Shown here: one piece after another, positions 33,121 to 46,100 of the stretch | Position numbering within the stretch: the stretch's first letter is position 1 | Layout: the number at the start of each line of letters is the position of its first letter | Assembly (NCBI GenBank): GCA_031772625.1 | Contig: CM062815.1 | Location: 117,684,989-117,748,988, forward strand | DNA length: 64,000 nt | Reading direction: 5' to 3' | Origin: Pinus tabuliformis | Lineage: Eukaryota > Streptophyta > Pinopsida > Pinales > Pinaceae | Notes under the pieces: model-generated | What the model was told of the DNA's origin: nothing | The model's input: the letters and a program-made list of their open reading frames with translations, nothing else | Database searches by the model: none | Translations under genes and position numbers: made by a program

Positions 33121-35538
33121 TCTAGAGATAACCTGCGGGTTGAAAAGAAGGGTCAATGCCTAGGACATCTTAGAGTCTCTTATAGATGAATCATTATTGC
33201 TTAAAGTCGAAATATAAAAGGATTTAAATCTAGTTCAATAATTGTACTCAAAGACCAAACACATTACACACATTGAAAACATTTTGTTCCAAAGAAGTAA
33301 AGTTCAACCATGGTGTCCTACACACAAATAGTGAAACTTTTTTAGCTGTTATAGTATATGTGAGGGAGGAGATAAAAGAAGGAAATATGGTGTAGAGGGA
33401 TAGATATAGAATCATGTGCACTAAACTTCAGAAAAATAATGTGTAGACGAAGGAAATGAAATTAGAAACCATGGAGCACATTTTAAGGCTTTCAATCTCA
33501 CATTTACAAGTATCGTTTTCCATAGCATGACATAGATAAATCTTACTTACATGATTGAGTTACAACAACTACAATTACACGATTTCTAAGAGGAAAGAAA
33601 CACACATGAAAATGATAAACAAAGGCAGGAACACATACTTCACATATCAATTCTTGGAATCACCAAAAGTTTTTTCATTAGTATTTAAGAAAAACATACA
33701 TGTCATTAAGCCTCATAATTTGCAAAACTTGCAGCGTATCGTAGTCTTTATAATAGAAACTTTAACCCCTTCTAATGAGATATTCATCCCCTTTATAGGG
33801 AGAACCAAGACAAGAACAGTTACAAAAATATCTGGAATGCTACAGTTGTCTGAATCTACACAGTTGTCTGAGCATGAAACTAGCCTAGTTGTCATAATTA
33901 TTACATAACAGACTCAATTCCTTTCTTGAAAATGAAATATTAACAAAATTATAGAAATGACACGAATGTGTTATGATTTCCCAAACAAAATACCTCCATT
34001 GCTAAAAAAATTTATCTTCTGAAGCGGGATCAAGCTCGGTTTTTCGAATTCACGGTGAGTTGATGAAATTGCCACACTCCTACCATTATATTCCCTCCAT
34101 GGTTTCTTGCCATTTTACTTGTCATTTTCTCCTCTACCTACTTAAATCGTCCCTTTTTGGAGTTGTCTCTTCTTTTGGGTGCCTTCCTTCCACCCATCAG
34201 AATCAAAGTCCCTATAAAAATCGTAGTGGAGAGGCCTTAGCACAGTGGAGGAATTACACAGAAAATGGTCCCAATACAGTCTGTCATTTAACAGAGCCCG
34301 GGAAGGAAACTTTTATCCCGTCACCGTCTCTTGATGCTCCCTGGTCCCCTGGTCCTTTTGAAATACAATTAGAAGTAGCTTCCAGATTCTGGGATTTCTG
34401 GTATTTCCCCGCAACCTCAATACTCTATTTAAATTCAATTTAAAATATGCTACGAGGTTCCAGGTTTCTGACCTCCCAGGTCAAATCTCTGTCATGAGAT
34501 TCTGTTAACAACCAGTCCCAAGTAACGGAAAAAACTTATGTCTACTGACAAGTCCCTGGTGTCGGGCTCCTTTTTAAAATAACTCATGGGATCCGCCCTT
34601 CTGAGGTTCCAGGATTTATGTTATGGGGCTTCGTCAATAAGCGGCCCTTGCTCTGATAATTGATGGATCCCTGGTCCCTAAAACTTTTGGAAATTCAGTT
34701 TCGAAATAGTTATGGGATTCTCGAGTTTCGAGATTTTGACTTTTGTATGCCCAACTTTGACTGCCTCTATCTTTTGATCTAGGGGTCCATTTGCATAAGT
34801 ATTTATACCATTGGAAAACTCTTCCAAAGCACTTTATGTTTGATTGGGTCTAATGTAGTCCTTGAACTCATCTGCTTCCTGGAAAATGGCTTCAAACTTT
34901 GCTATTATTTTCACCTCTACCCTTCTGTTATATAAAAAATAAAAGGAAGGATGAGGTGACATGCATGAGACACATGGTGGAGTCAGATTAGGTGGAAATG
35001 AAGGGAGGAGGATGATCTGTCAAATGGTTTCACGCTCGCCTGGAAATGGTCCTGACTGTTGTTGTAGTCACCATGCTAGCCCGATAGGTGGTGAGCCCAC
35101 TTATCTTCCTTAGGTGGGGTGCTTGGGCGGGCTTGAAGACGAGGCTTGACCCTCCTGAAATTCATCGTAGTCGTTGAACTATAAAGTGTGCTTTGTTGAC
35201 TCAGACCTTCCGGGGGAAGGCGTTGGCTTAACAACTACACTTGTTACCTCACCGAGATTTTCCAAGACAAGGCCACTCCCGGATGGATGGGAATCATCTC
35301 GATAAGTAATCATTGTTTAACCCTTTAAACTTAAAATTGAGGAGAGGCCCACATTCCATCGCCTCTTGTGCTTTGCCTTATTTTTCTTTCTCCTCCATTT
35401 TCTTTTTATCCAATGCTCCAAATACAACAGTCCTCATCTGAACCAAAAATCCTCATGACCCAAAAATGCTCATTTTATTAGGTCATGAACCAAAACCCTC
35501 TACAGTAAAACAATTTTAGGAAAAACAGGGGGGTTACA
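33121..35538. mobile_element. Unclassified 2.4-kb insertion in the LINE
   Basis: Flanked by TCACTT on both sides (33116 and 35539; up to 7 bases shared). LINE text resumes on each side. On the minus strand it begins TGTAACCCCCCTG, an LTR-like start, but the other end (GGTTATCTCTAGA) lacks the matching CA. No coding domain seen. A GC-richer block lies at 35040-35300. Perhaps a solo LTR or a truncated LTR element. Confidence 0.55.
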
Positions 35539-36330
35539 TCACTTCCTTTACTATATTGACAATTTTTTCATCTTTAATCCATGAAGAAATTAATTTATAA
35601 GGGCATATGGGCCTGGGCCTAAAATTTTGAATTCTAATAGAATGGGGGAGTGGTCAAACTCCCCCAGAATCGATCCACTGTGGGAGTTTTATGTATTTCT
35701 CTACTATCACTTCCACCACTAAAAATTTGGCAATCCATTTAGCTATATGATCCTCCCTAATGTGATGGTTTTTCCATGAAGGTTTGATCTTTACAGGCTC
35801 AACATCCAACAATTTTTTTTCCACAAGTTAATTTATAAAGAATATTGATAGGTTATCATCTCTAGCCCTTGGGCTCCAAGATTCTACATATCCCAAGGAA
35901 ATATTTATATCACCACTAATAATTGGGTTCTCGTCTTCCAACACCTTCAAATCCATAAAATGGTTCCAAAATTTTACCCAACCTTCACACGACCCATGGA
36001 GGTTAATCCAAATAAGAGAAGCCCACAGCTCTGAGGAAAAGGATTCAAGTCCCAACCCTGATGTGATACTCCAGAATTCCTGAACTTGAATCTTGTGAGA
36101 GACCCACCCAACAGCAAGACCCCCATACCAACCTCGAGCATCCGAGTCTAAAAAAATTCAGCCTCCCAACAATGATTCCAATAATTTTGGAACAGCCTCC
36201 CCAAAATCTATATTTTCCTAGAAGAAAATAATATATGGGCCCTCAACTTGAATCAATCTCTTGAGTGCAAGTTTTTTTGAGTGACTGCACATCCCTCTAC
36301 AATTAAATAATAAGAATTTCACGACGAAAC
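35539..36330 (-). pseudogene. LINE ORF2 N-terminus: apurinic-type endonuclease
   Basis: Minus strand reads FNCRG (start), a short E-N segment in place of the QET motif, DARGWYGGLAVGW, LIWINLHGSC, PIISGDINISLG (the GDxN catalytic motif with isoleucine), and FDHSPILLEF (the SDHxP motif). It ends with SSWIKDEKIVNIVKEV at the 2.4-kb insertion. It is the L1 endonuclease that nicks target DNA, degraded here by stops and frameshifts. Confidence 0.85.
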
Positions 36331-36339
36331 CATACCTTG

Positions 36340-38230
36340 GGCACACATTTCTCTAAGAGTCTCGGTAATAGATAGTTGTTTACCAGTAGCCATCTCTTCT
36401 ATATCTTTTTCTTTGGTTCTAGCCAGTATATATTTTCGCCTGCGATATTTAGAGCATGAGGGGAAATAATGATTTTACAAGACCACAAGATTGGCTTTCA
36501 GAAGCAGGGAAAACACGTCTAGACTGCAAATTATAAAGGACTTCACTGAGATCAAGATCCTCAGAGGAGTCAGATTGGCTCGAAGTGATGGATGTTCTTA
36601 CGGATGAAAGGGCTAACGGGGGAGATAGGGCAAAGAACTCACACTGAAATAACCCTAGAGATAGAAGAAAACACATTAGATTCTAAACCCCCATAAACAA
36701 GTCCCCCATTTAAACCTAGACAAGATAAAGATAATGCTATAGAAGAGACATTAGAAAGGGATGGAAGAGAACCTAGAGAAAGCGTGGCCACGGAGGACAT
36801 CCCACCACGAGCTTGAGGAGGAACACCTTCACCAACCGCAAAGTCATTTGCAAGCAACCTAGGATAAATCACTACCAAGGACGACATCCACCATCAGCCT
36901 GAGGAGTAAAATCAATGCCAACAACTAAGTCATTTGTTGGAGGCCCTGCTTCCAATATGTCTATGTCAGTCAAGCCATCCATAATTTTTCCCTTCTCCAA
37001 CAAAGTCACCTCCCTATCCTTTGAGAAATCCCCCATATCCACCTTTGAAGCAACCTTCATCCTCTTCTTAGCCCCTCCCTGCAATAAACCTCTTTTGAAG
37101 AGGATATTACAAAATCAAACCATATACCCATATTTATGGCATCGTTTACACTTGAACAGGACCCCTTCATAGTTAAGCACCTGAATACTTTTCACACCTC
37201 TACCAATGTTGATGGTCTCATATAGGGTGTTATGTAGAGTCAAACTCACAATAATACGCACCAATGACATGTCCTTAGATTCCATGAACGAGTAGTATAA
37301 AAAAAACCCTAGGATGTTCCCAAGGTCCTTAAAGCTATTTTTTTCCACATGTTGGAGGGAATTCCATGCAACCTAACCCAAATGGGAACCGCATCTAGCC
37401 GCTCCTGACTTGCACTGAAGAGCAAATTCCAAAATTTGAATGCAATAGGGGTTGAATTAATAGACCATATCGATCGATCAAAAATTAAATTCAACCTCCT
37501 CATAGGATCCAAAGTTTATTTGAATCCATTCTTTTGCCAACAGAAAAATATTTGGGGGGGACATAACCATAGGGGAGATGTTGACACTGAGCCATTCCTA
37601 CAAGGTACTAATGTTGAATTTTCATCCCCTATCTTGACTAACCAGAGCCATATTTTCTAATGTCTTAGCGTGGTTCATTTGATGTCAACCCCCAAATTGA
37701 GGTAGTATGCAATTGAGACTTTGGCACTTTTAAGGACCCTATCCTTCTTTATCTTAGGGACAAAACCAAACAAACATTTTACTAGAGAATGTGAGACCTC
37801 TTCACCCCTAGCCCCCTTGATTTTCACCAACTTCAGGCACAGCCTGGGGTTCACCACTAGCTCCTTCCGTATGAAAATGCTTCAACAGGCTACTCGAAAC
37901 TAACAAAAAACCCTCTAATACCTTCGCTACCTCAAAGACCAACCCCACAGATTGAAATCCAACACCTACATCAGAGGTGGTAAAGAAACCCTCTCCCAAT
38001 GTATAGGTCATCGAGTTTACAAAGTCAGACCCCTGAAACCCCTCTAGTTTTGTCCCATAAATTGAAGGAGTAACCCCCCACAAGATGGGGGGACCCAAAT
38101 GTTTCCACATGATGCCCCCACAAACTCTAAACCACTGCTACCTGCCAGTAGGGGAGGACTAAACAAAGAAGCCAAGGAGAGACCACTAGCATGAAACCCA
38201 TAACCATAGACTCCAAGCCATAAAATCAAT
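36340..38230 (-). pseudogene. LINE 5' region and ORF1 (DUF4283-like RNA-binding protein)
   Basis: Broken into several frames. Recognisable: IWSINSTPIAFKFWN, DAVPIWVRLHGIPSNMW (37512-37310), then IQVLNYEGVLFKCKRCHKYGY, a zinc knuckle with tyrosine replacing the histidine (about 37115-37180). An acidic and serine-rich tail runs down to about 36450. This is the usual plant L1 ORF1 layout, directly upstream of ORF2. The 5' end of the LINE is probably close to 38230, where the sequence turns abruptly AT-rich. Confidence 0.75.
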
Positions 38231-38457
38231 ACGCAACAACTAATATAATATTAATATATAAGAGCTATAATATAATATAATATAAGATTATGTTAATATA
38301 TATTATATAATAATTGTTGGTTAATATGACGTAACAGAGAATATAATCTTATATTATATCAAATATAGTATTATAATATTCAATATAATAATATAACGTT
38401 TAAAAATAGAATATTATATAATATATAATATTATAGAATATAGAATATAATATTATA
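38231..38457. other. AT-rich stretch
   Basis: Almost entirely TA-type dinucleotides. The counterpart of 42690-42920. Confidence 0.6.
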
Positions 38458-38646
38458 CTTTATAAATCCAACTTCTTTTACCTCTTGTAAAATCCTTACT
38501 TTCTCTTTCTCTATAGTTAATAATGTTTTATTACATTATGTTATATAATATAGATTATTATATAGCATTATGTAATAAAACATTATTAACTATAGAGAGA
38601 GAAAGTAAGGATTTTACAAGAGATAAAAGAAGTTGGATTTATAAAG
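38458..38646. repeat. Near-perfect palindrome (about 84-bp arms)
   Basis: The left arm begins ACTTTATAAATCCAACTTC and the right arm ends with its complement. Arms differ at two bases and one 2-base indel, around a 20-base AT centre. Foldback or MITE-like. No clear target duplication. The related repeat at 42940 has only the right arm. Confidence 0.85.
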
Positions 38647-39076
38647 TCATTAAATCTCAGAATTAGATTAAAAACAAGATATTAAAAATTATTGAAATTT
38701 TACTAAATTAAATGGATAAAAGAATATGTAAAGTCCTAACTCCAATTTCGATTACTTTAACATTAATATTTTGAGTAGTCTAACTAACAGACAAAATGGT
38801 CTTTTTGAAGCATTTTTTCTAATTAATTTTAATCAAAAATCCGATAGAGATTTCTAAAAACTTTGGGTTTAAGTTGTTTAATATGCAAAATTGAAATATC
38901 CCAAGTGTTGGTTTTTCAAGGCATTGAATCCATTTATACATTCCAAAATGTGTTTTAAACAACAAAAAATCACAATCTTGCTTGAAATTGTATCTTAGGT
39001 TTCCTATGAAAAAACCATTCCATCTATAAGTTAGACTACACGTTAATATTTTTTTGTTTTACAACAATACATACTT

Positions 39077-39260
39077 TGATTTCAGTGTAGATATTAATTT
39101 CTAATCCTATTTAATTGATTATACTTGATGCATTGATTTCATTGTATATTTTGATTTCTAATCCTATTTTATTGATTGCGCTTGATGCATTGATCTCGGT
39201 GTAAACATTGATTTCTAATCCTATTTGATTGTTTACACTAGATGCATTGATTTCAGTGCA
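39077..39260. repeat. 57-bp tandem repeat, copy 1
   Basis: Three and a bit units of 57 bases (starts 39077, 39134, 39191), theme TGATTTCAGTGTAGAT... ending GATGCAT. Related text recurs at about 39550-39620. Confidence 0.85.
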
Positions 39261-40300
39261 GATGCTAATTTTTTATTTGATGTAAATAGATGGATGATGT
39301 GCATTACTTTCAAAGTAATGAAATTTATTGCGTGCATTGATTTTAGATATGTATAAAGTAAGTATTGATGATGTGGATCAGTTTACGTGTTATAATAATC
39401 GTCAACCTAGATCCATATTAAATAGAACAATAAAGAGCCCATATCCATCTTAATCATTAACGTAGATCCACCTTAAATAGAACTGAACAAGAAAGAGAAA
39501 GTCAATAGAGAAAGGCACAAGAAATGACAACTAAGGATGCATTTCTTTCACTATCTATGTTGATTTCTAATTCTATTTTCTTGTTTAGACTAGATGCATT
39601 GATTTCAGCATAGATGTTAATTTTTTATCTAATGTGCATTGTTTTCAAAGTAATTATATGAATAGTATCCATTGATTTCAATGTACGCACAAAGTAATTA
39701 TTAATGATGTGAATTGATTTCTTTGTTATAGTAATCATTAGCATAGAAATAAACAACAAAGAACATAGATTCATCTTAATCATCATCCTAGCTCCATTTT
39801 AAATAGAAATGGATAAAAAAAGAGCAAGTTGATAGAGAAACACATAAGAAATGATAATTGAGGAGTGTGAATGACAAAGGGAGAAGAAAATTGACGATCA
39901 ATAAAGATAGTCACAACATATGATGATTGGACAACGACAAGAATAGGTGAAAGAAAAATTGAATGACAAAGAGCATCAAAGAGAATATCAAAGAACATAT
40001 CGACAAAGATAGACACAACAAATGGAAACTAAAGATTATCAATAGAAAATAATACAAGAAAATCAACAAAAAAGGTCAAGGAAATGACAACTAAAGAGCA
40101 TAAAGAACAAAGGAAATGAAAAGTTGAATAACAAAGAGCATATAGAAAAGTAAAAAAATATTCAACCAACTCAAGTATAGCACAAGATCCAAAAGAAAAT
40201 CCTATGAGAAAATATGTTTAAAATATATCTATGCCCAAGTTCAACTAGAACTCTCGTTGATATGAATATTGCACATTGAAAATTCATTACGTCGAGAAGC

Positions 40301-42689
40301 ATTCGACAACCTAGTATGGGGGAGATGTGTAGGCATAATGTAATGTAAATATGTCAACATTTTTTAAATGGCATCACCCACCAATGAGTCTCACCTATCA
40401 TTTGAAAAAACATTTGATACATATATATAAATAGATATCATCACAATATGTTAAACACAAATAAATGCGGTGAATAGAGCATCGGGCATCGATGATTCTC
40501 CACGATATGTTTCGATACAAATATTCAAACTGTAAATCACTCATTCCATTATGATTGATCAAATTATGAGTGGGAGATATTTGTACATCTAATTCGTGGA
40601 AGAATTGAGTTTTATGCTCAAATGTGTTCATCCTTTTACTTTAAAAAAGTAAGTTAAATCTCTTTTATTCTATTCCTTTTCAATTTTTTGTCAAACTGTA
40701 TTTGATTTAAAATATACACAAAAAAAGTATTAGCTTCACCATTCATTGTCCTTACCATTTTTGTGTTTCAAATTCACCGCATAGATTGTTGGATATCGAA
40801 TTCGTAATTATTGCATATAAAATATGTTTGGATCATTGTATCACTACAGAACCAAATCCACTAGATCGCTAAATCATTGAGCCCTTGTATCACTGTGATG
40901 AGTAATTCCAATGTCAAGGCTCTTGAAAGCAATAATCCATCGAACATATTAGATCAACTGTTATAGATGGAATTATTACATTCTTGGTTTTCTTCATGTA
41001 GCATGCACTGAATGAAAAACATGGGAATCGGCTCCTAGTCACACGCCTCATCATGGTCCACTTGCTTAATAAAATAAGAAAATATAAAACATAACCATGG
41101 TCAAGTTGTTTTAGTTGCTTATGCAATATAATTCAACACACTTGTGTAGTTGATTTAGCTTATACGTCGTTGAATTTTGAGCTCTAATAGATGTTGCAAG
41201 CCTTTCACATTGGTGACTATTATCTTAAGCACCAATTTAAAATTATTAAATCAGATATCTTATTATTATTATTATATGTTGCCTCAATGTTGCAGGCAAA
41301 GGATATGCTAATTTAAGGGGTTAAGAATATCATAATGGTGGTGTGTATCATAGTTACTCCCCTTTTTCACATAATGCATCCTGTTGACTTTGGTCTGGGA
41401 ATCCCCATTGCCAAAAGATTGATTGCTTGTCATGTTCTTCAAGAAATTTCATTGAAATTGAGATAACCAAAGGATCTCATAAGACAGATTGCTCACCATG
41501 CTCCCAAGATCATCGGGGAATTTCACCAAAATGTAAATGTCATCGTAATGTATTATTATTATTAAATCTAATATTAATACTAAAAAATTACTTATATTTT
41601 ATAATATTAATATTATTAAATTCAATAATTTTGGATTAATATAATATAATATTATTTATTTTTATTTTTTGTAACCTAAAGGAATCAACAACTTGGTTAG
41701 TCTCATACTCGTGTGACATGGGGTCAATTATGGTCACTACCACTATACCTCTAGGATCCTATGACCTATCCTCTCTGTAGATCAAGGATAGAACCTTGTA
41801 TCTCTTGGCTTGCACGATTTCACATCACCCTTATGACAATATAATATTCATTTTAATATAATATTACATTTGATATATTATAATATATATTAAGATATTT
41901 AAATATATTGATATCCATATATATTACATCTTTATATATTATGCTAAATAACTTTAATGTAATATTTTTTTTTAAAGTTCAACAACGGTGAGGCTACATC
42001 ATGGTCATGTCCAAGAATAACACTAAGGCGGGGAATTGAACCAATGTCTTAACATCTAGAAGTGCCTTAATAGCACACCTTATCATGTATATCAAAGACT
42101 CGTGGACAACTTTAATGTAATATTATGTTTAATATAATATAATATATAAGTAACATGAATATTAATATTATAATAAATATTGGGTGCATGAGCAATGGCA
42201 TGACGCGTCCTCGAAGTCTCCAAAACATGACTACACGTGGCAGGGAAGATTTGTGGTTACATGCAAGGATACGAACCAAGTTCTTACATTGTTGGTCAAC
42301 ACGTGGAGCTTTGGGGTACCAGTATTGCTTAGCTCACAGGCTTTCTTCAATCTGATAACTAGGGGCGGGTACCTCAATTTCTCTTATTCAACCTTGTTCT
42401 AATTGTTAATATGGGTCAATTAATGTTCTATGTTCAATCTCTCTACTTTAAGTCATTTTAGTTTCAGGTTCCATGTTTCAATTTTGAGCAAAATCGATAC
42501 TTATTGGGCACCAAGTCAAACAGTGGTAATCTGCAATTTTGTTTTTTACTCTCAGATATGTAAGTCAAAAACAATATGTATAACTTGAAAGAACTAAACT
42601 TGTGCTATTAGGTTGATTTCCCAACAATGCGACCATTTGCAACAAGGTCAAACTCATGTATCTTTTTGCTAAAATAATATAAGTCTAAC
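40301..42689. other. Region between the two long repeats, no gene seen
   Basis: At 40318 a purine tract (TATGGGGGAGA) is followed by TGTGTAGGC and, about 90 bases on, a TATA-like CATATATATAAATAG. This resembles a polypurine tract plus the start of a plus-strand LTR, but I could not find its partner. 41650-42360 holds sequence with tRNA-box-like strings. Remainder AT-rich. Confidence 0.35.
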
Positions 42690-44440
42690 CTTTACACACA
42701 CAAAAAATATTATAATAAATATTAATATTATATTAATATATAAAAGAATTTTAATATAATATATTATAAAATTATATTAATATTATATTATATAATTATT
42801 ATTATTTAATATAACATATACTCTTATATTATATAAAACTTAGTATTATAATATTTATTATAATATTCAACAAAATATTTTAATGTTTAAAAATAAAATA
42901 TTATATAATATAATATTAAGTTTAATATTATATAGTATTATTAACTATAGAGAGAAAAAAATTCAATTTATGAAGTCTTTAAATTTCAAAATTGGATAAT
43001 AATAATAAAAAGTATATATAGATATATATAATTATTGAATTTTTACTAAATTAAATGGGTAAAACTACATGCAAAGTCTTAACTTCATTTTAGATTACTT
43101 TTATTTTAATATTTTGTTGTTTTACTGAAATAGATGGATTGATTTCAGTATACATATTAATTTATAATATTATTTGAATGATTATATTTAATGTATCAAT
43201 TTCAATGGAAATGTTGATTTCTAAACCTGTTTGATTAATTGCACTTAATGTATTGATCTCAATGTAAACATTGATTTCTAATCCTATTTGATTGTTTACA
43301 CTAGATGCATTGATTTCAATATAGATGCTAATTCTTGATTTGATTTAAATAGATAGATGATGTACATTGCTTTCAAAGTAATAAGATTTATTGTGTGCAT
43401 TAATTTCAGAGTATGTATAAAGTAAGTATTGATGATGTGGATTGATTTTTTTGTTATAATAATTATCGACGTAGACCCATATTAAATAGAAATGAACAAT
43501 AAGGAGCTCAAATCCATCTTAATCATCAATCTAAATTCATCTTAAATAGAACTTAACAACAAAGAGCGAATCAATAGAGAAAGGCGGGAGAAATGGCAAC
43601 TAAGGATGTATCAATTTCAATGTAGATGTTGATTTCTAATTCTATTTGACTGTTTACACTAATGACATTGGTTTTAGCATAGATGCTAATTTCTGGTTTG
43701 ATGAAAATAGATTGATGATGTGCTTTCAAAGTAATTAGACTAATAATGTCCATTGATTTAAGTTTATGCACAAAGTAATTATTGACGGCATGCACTAATT
43801 TCTTTGTTATAACAGACATTAGCCTAGATCCATATCAAACATAAATGAACAACAAATAACATATGGTCATCTTAATTGTCATCCCATATGCATTTTAAAT
43901 AGAAATGGATAACAAAGAGCAAGTTGATACATCAAGGCACAAGAAATGAGAATTGACGAGTGTCAACAACAAAAGGAGAAGTGAAGAGAAATCATTAAAT
44001 ATAGTCACAACAAAGAAGTGAAGAGAAGATCAGTAAATATAGTCACAACAAATGATAATTAGACAACAACAAGAATAGTTGAAAGAAGAAATTGAACAAC
44101 AAAGAACATCAAGGAGAATATCAAAGAACATATCAACAAATATGGACACAACAAATGGAAACTGCAAGATGTCAAGAGAAAAAGATATGAGAAAATGAAC
44201 AATAAAGAGAAATTCAACAACAACAAAAGTCGAGGAAATGAGAACTAAAGAGCATAAAGAATAGAGAAAATGAAAAGTTGAATAACAAAGACCATATAGA
44301 CAAAGAAAAAAATATTCAACTAACTCAAGTATAGCACAAAATGTAAGGAAATCCTATGAAATTTTTTTTAAAACATATTTATGCCAAAGCTCAACTTGTA
44401 GCTCTCACTGCTATGAATATTGTACATCGAAAATTCATGA
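42690..44440. repeat. Diverged long repeat, copy 2
   Basis: Collinear with 38270-40300 at an offset of about 4.1-4.4 kb. Lacks the left palindrome arm and is more diverged in the tandem units. Confidence 0.75.
43140..43320. repeat. 57-bp tandem repeat, copy 2
   Basis: Units at 43140, 43197 and 43254, matching those at 39077 in order. Confidence 0.8.
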
Positions 44441-45126
44441 TAGCATTTATCGATTAGCTCAAGTTCAAAATGTGACCAGTCATATGCTAGAGTTTAGGTT
44501 TTTAATACAAGCATAGGTCCATTGAGATGTGGAAGATAAAGAACTCATCAAATTAATCTTTGATATATTAAACATATTTAAAATGATTACATTAATGATA
44601 TGTTTGGCAAATTTTGTGTGATCAAGCGCAATCGAAACCAACTTAGATCCATCCATCTTTACTCCAAATCTATCAAGCATTGAGAGGGATCAAAACTCTT
44701 AAAGTGGAAACCTAAGGCAAATTTAAAATTTAAACTTTTAATATTAGTTTTCTATAAAAAGCCAAGAGGAATCAAATATCTTGACCTGCAAACATTTCCT
44801 TACGTTTTGCATTCAAAATAAATTTGAATCTTGAAATATTTGATCTAAGATTTAGATCTTGAGAGAATTGATCTCTTTTTGAGCTTAATAAATCTAAAAT
44901 TAAAACAAAACTATGCTAACAAATTTATAATCAAGATATGTTAATAGATTAAATTGGTCTTTAAAAAATATGCTAATTTTGTATTTAGAATTTAAGAACT
45001 GTCTCATATAACACAAGTTAAACTTAATCTTAATTTTATATTTGGAATTTGTTTTATGTAACATAAAATTGGTTTTTTTAAAGGAATATGCTAATTTTAT
45101 GTTTTAAAATTTAACAGATTCAGATG

Positions 45127-45248
45127 ACGAAAATATCATATAAAAAAAGAGAAACTTTCCATCATGCCCAGCTGCAAACACATAGGCACGAAAATATCAT
45201 ATAAAAAAAGAGAAACTTTCCATCGTGCCCAGCTGCAAACACATAGGC
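45127..45248. repeat. 61-bp tandem duplication
   Basis: Units 45127-45187 and 45188-45248 differ at one base. A third, diverged relative lies at about 45348-45408 (TTCCATTATGCCCGGCTGCAA). Confidence 0.95.
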
Positions 45249-45543
45249 AAATGGATAAATTTGCAAATTTGAAATACTCTATGAAAAAATTGTCCGTTTC
45301 TGAAATATTTTGTGTTATCAAGAGCAACATGCTGCTTTATCATGAAGTTTTTCATATAGAAAGTGAGGGAATTTTCCATTATGCCCGGCTGCAACCACAG
45401 ACAGATGGATACTTGAATATTTTCATATGCCCATTGCATCATTCTAACTGTAAATGTTGGAAGCAATCTAAAGAGGGTGAAACTCAATTATATTATGAAA
45501 TGAAATGAGAAAAACAAAATTTACATATAAGAGAAAAACAAAA

Positions 45544-45597
45544 GTTACACAATACCGAGTACTTATTGCTGTTACACAATACCGAGTACTTATTGCT
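45544..45597. repeat. 27-bp exact tandem duplication
   Basis: GTTACACAATACCGAGTACT plus 7 more bases, present twice without change. Confidence 0.95.
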
Positions 45598-46100
45598 TAA
45601 TTTAAATATAGTTTGATTAGACTAGAAAATAATAAAGACAGATTTTATATTATAAAAAATAAATAATTAATAAAATATTATATTATTGAATGTATCACCA
45701 AAATTAAGTAATATATATGTTATATATATAGATATATAATTAATTAATTAATTAATTTTTATAATTAATTTTATTAAAATATGTTTTTAATATAATAAGA
45801 AGTTACTTTAAATTAAAAATATGAAGAAATAATTATAATTAATGGAGATAATTAAAAAGAAAAAAAAAATCAAAAAATTAAATAAAAAAAAGAAATTAAA
45901 AAAAAAAAACAAAAAATTAAGAATTAATAGAAATAAAAGTTACTAAAAAGTCTATAATAAAATTTCAACCAATCACCTTAAAAATAAATAATAATAATAA
46001 TAATAATAAATAACAAAAAAATGAATTACTAAAATTAAATTTTGGATAAACTACATAATTTTTTTGTCAAAGACAAACTAATACACAGTGACATGAAAAA

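Larger units (their letters stand above)
38270..40300. repeat. Diverged long repeat, copy 1
   Basis: Collinear with 42690-44440: AT-rich start, TTAACTATAGAGAG, the 57-bp tandem units, then AACAA/AAAGAG-rich text ending near TATGAATATTG(C/T)ACAT. Possibly two copies of an old element or a tandem duplication. No protein domain recognised. Confidence 0.75.
44441..46100. other. AT-rich intergenic stretch
   Basis: No gene seen. Simple A/T sequence at 45640-46060; the two short tandem duplications inside it are listed separately. Confidence 0.5.

Noticed and set aside
34060..34443. 127-codon plus-strand ORF inside the 2.4-kb insertion
   Set aside because: No domain recognised and composition is like the surrounding non-coding text.
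38458..38646. Calling the palindrome a MITE
   Set aside because: No target duplication or transposon-type terminal motif is visible, so it is listed only as an inverted repeat.
41690..42330. tRNA-box-like strings (for example GGAATTGAACC near 42037)
   Set aside because: Single boxes without a convincing partner at the right distance; not enough to call a tRNA or SINE.
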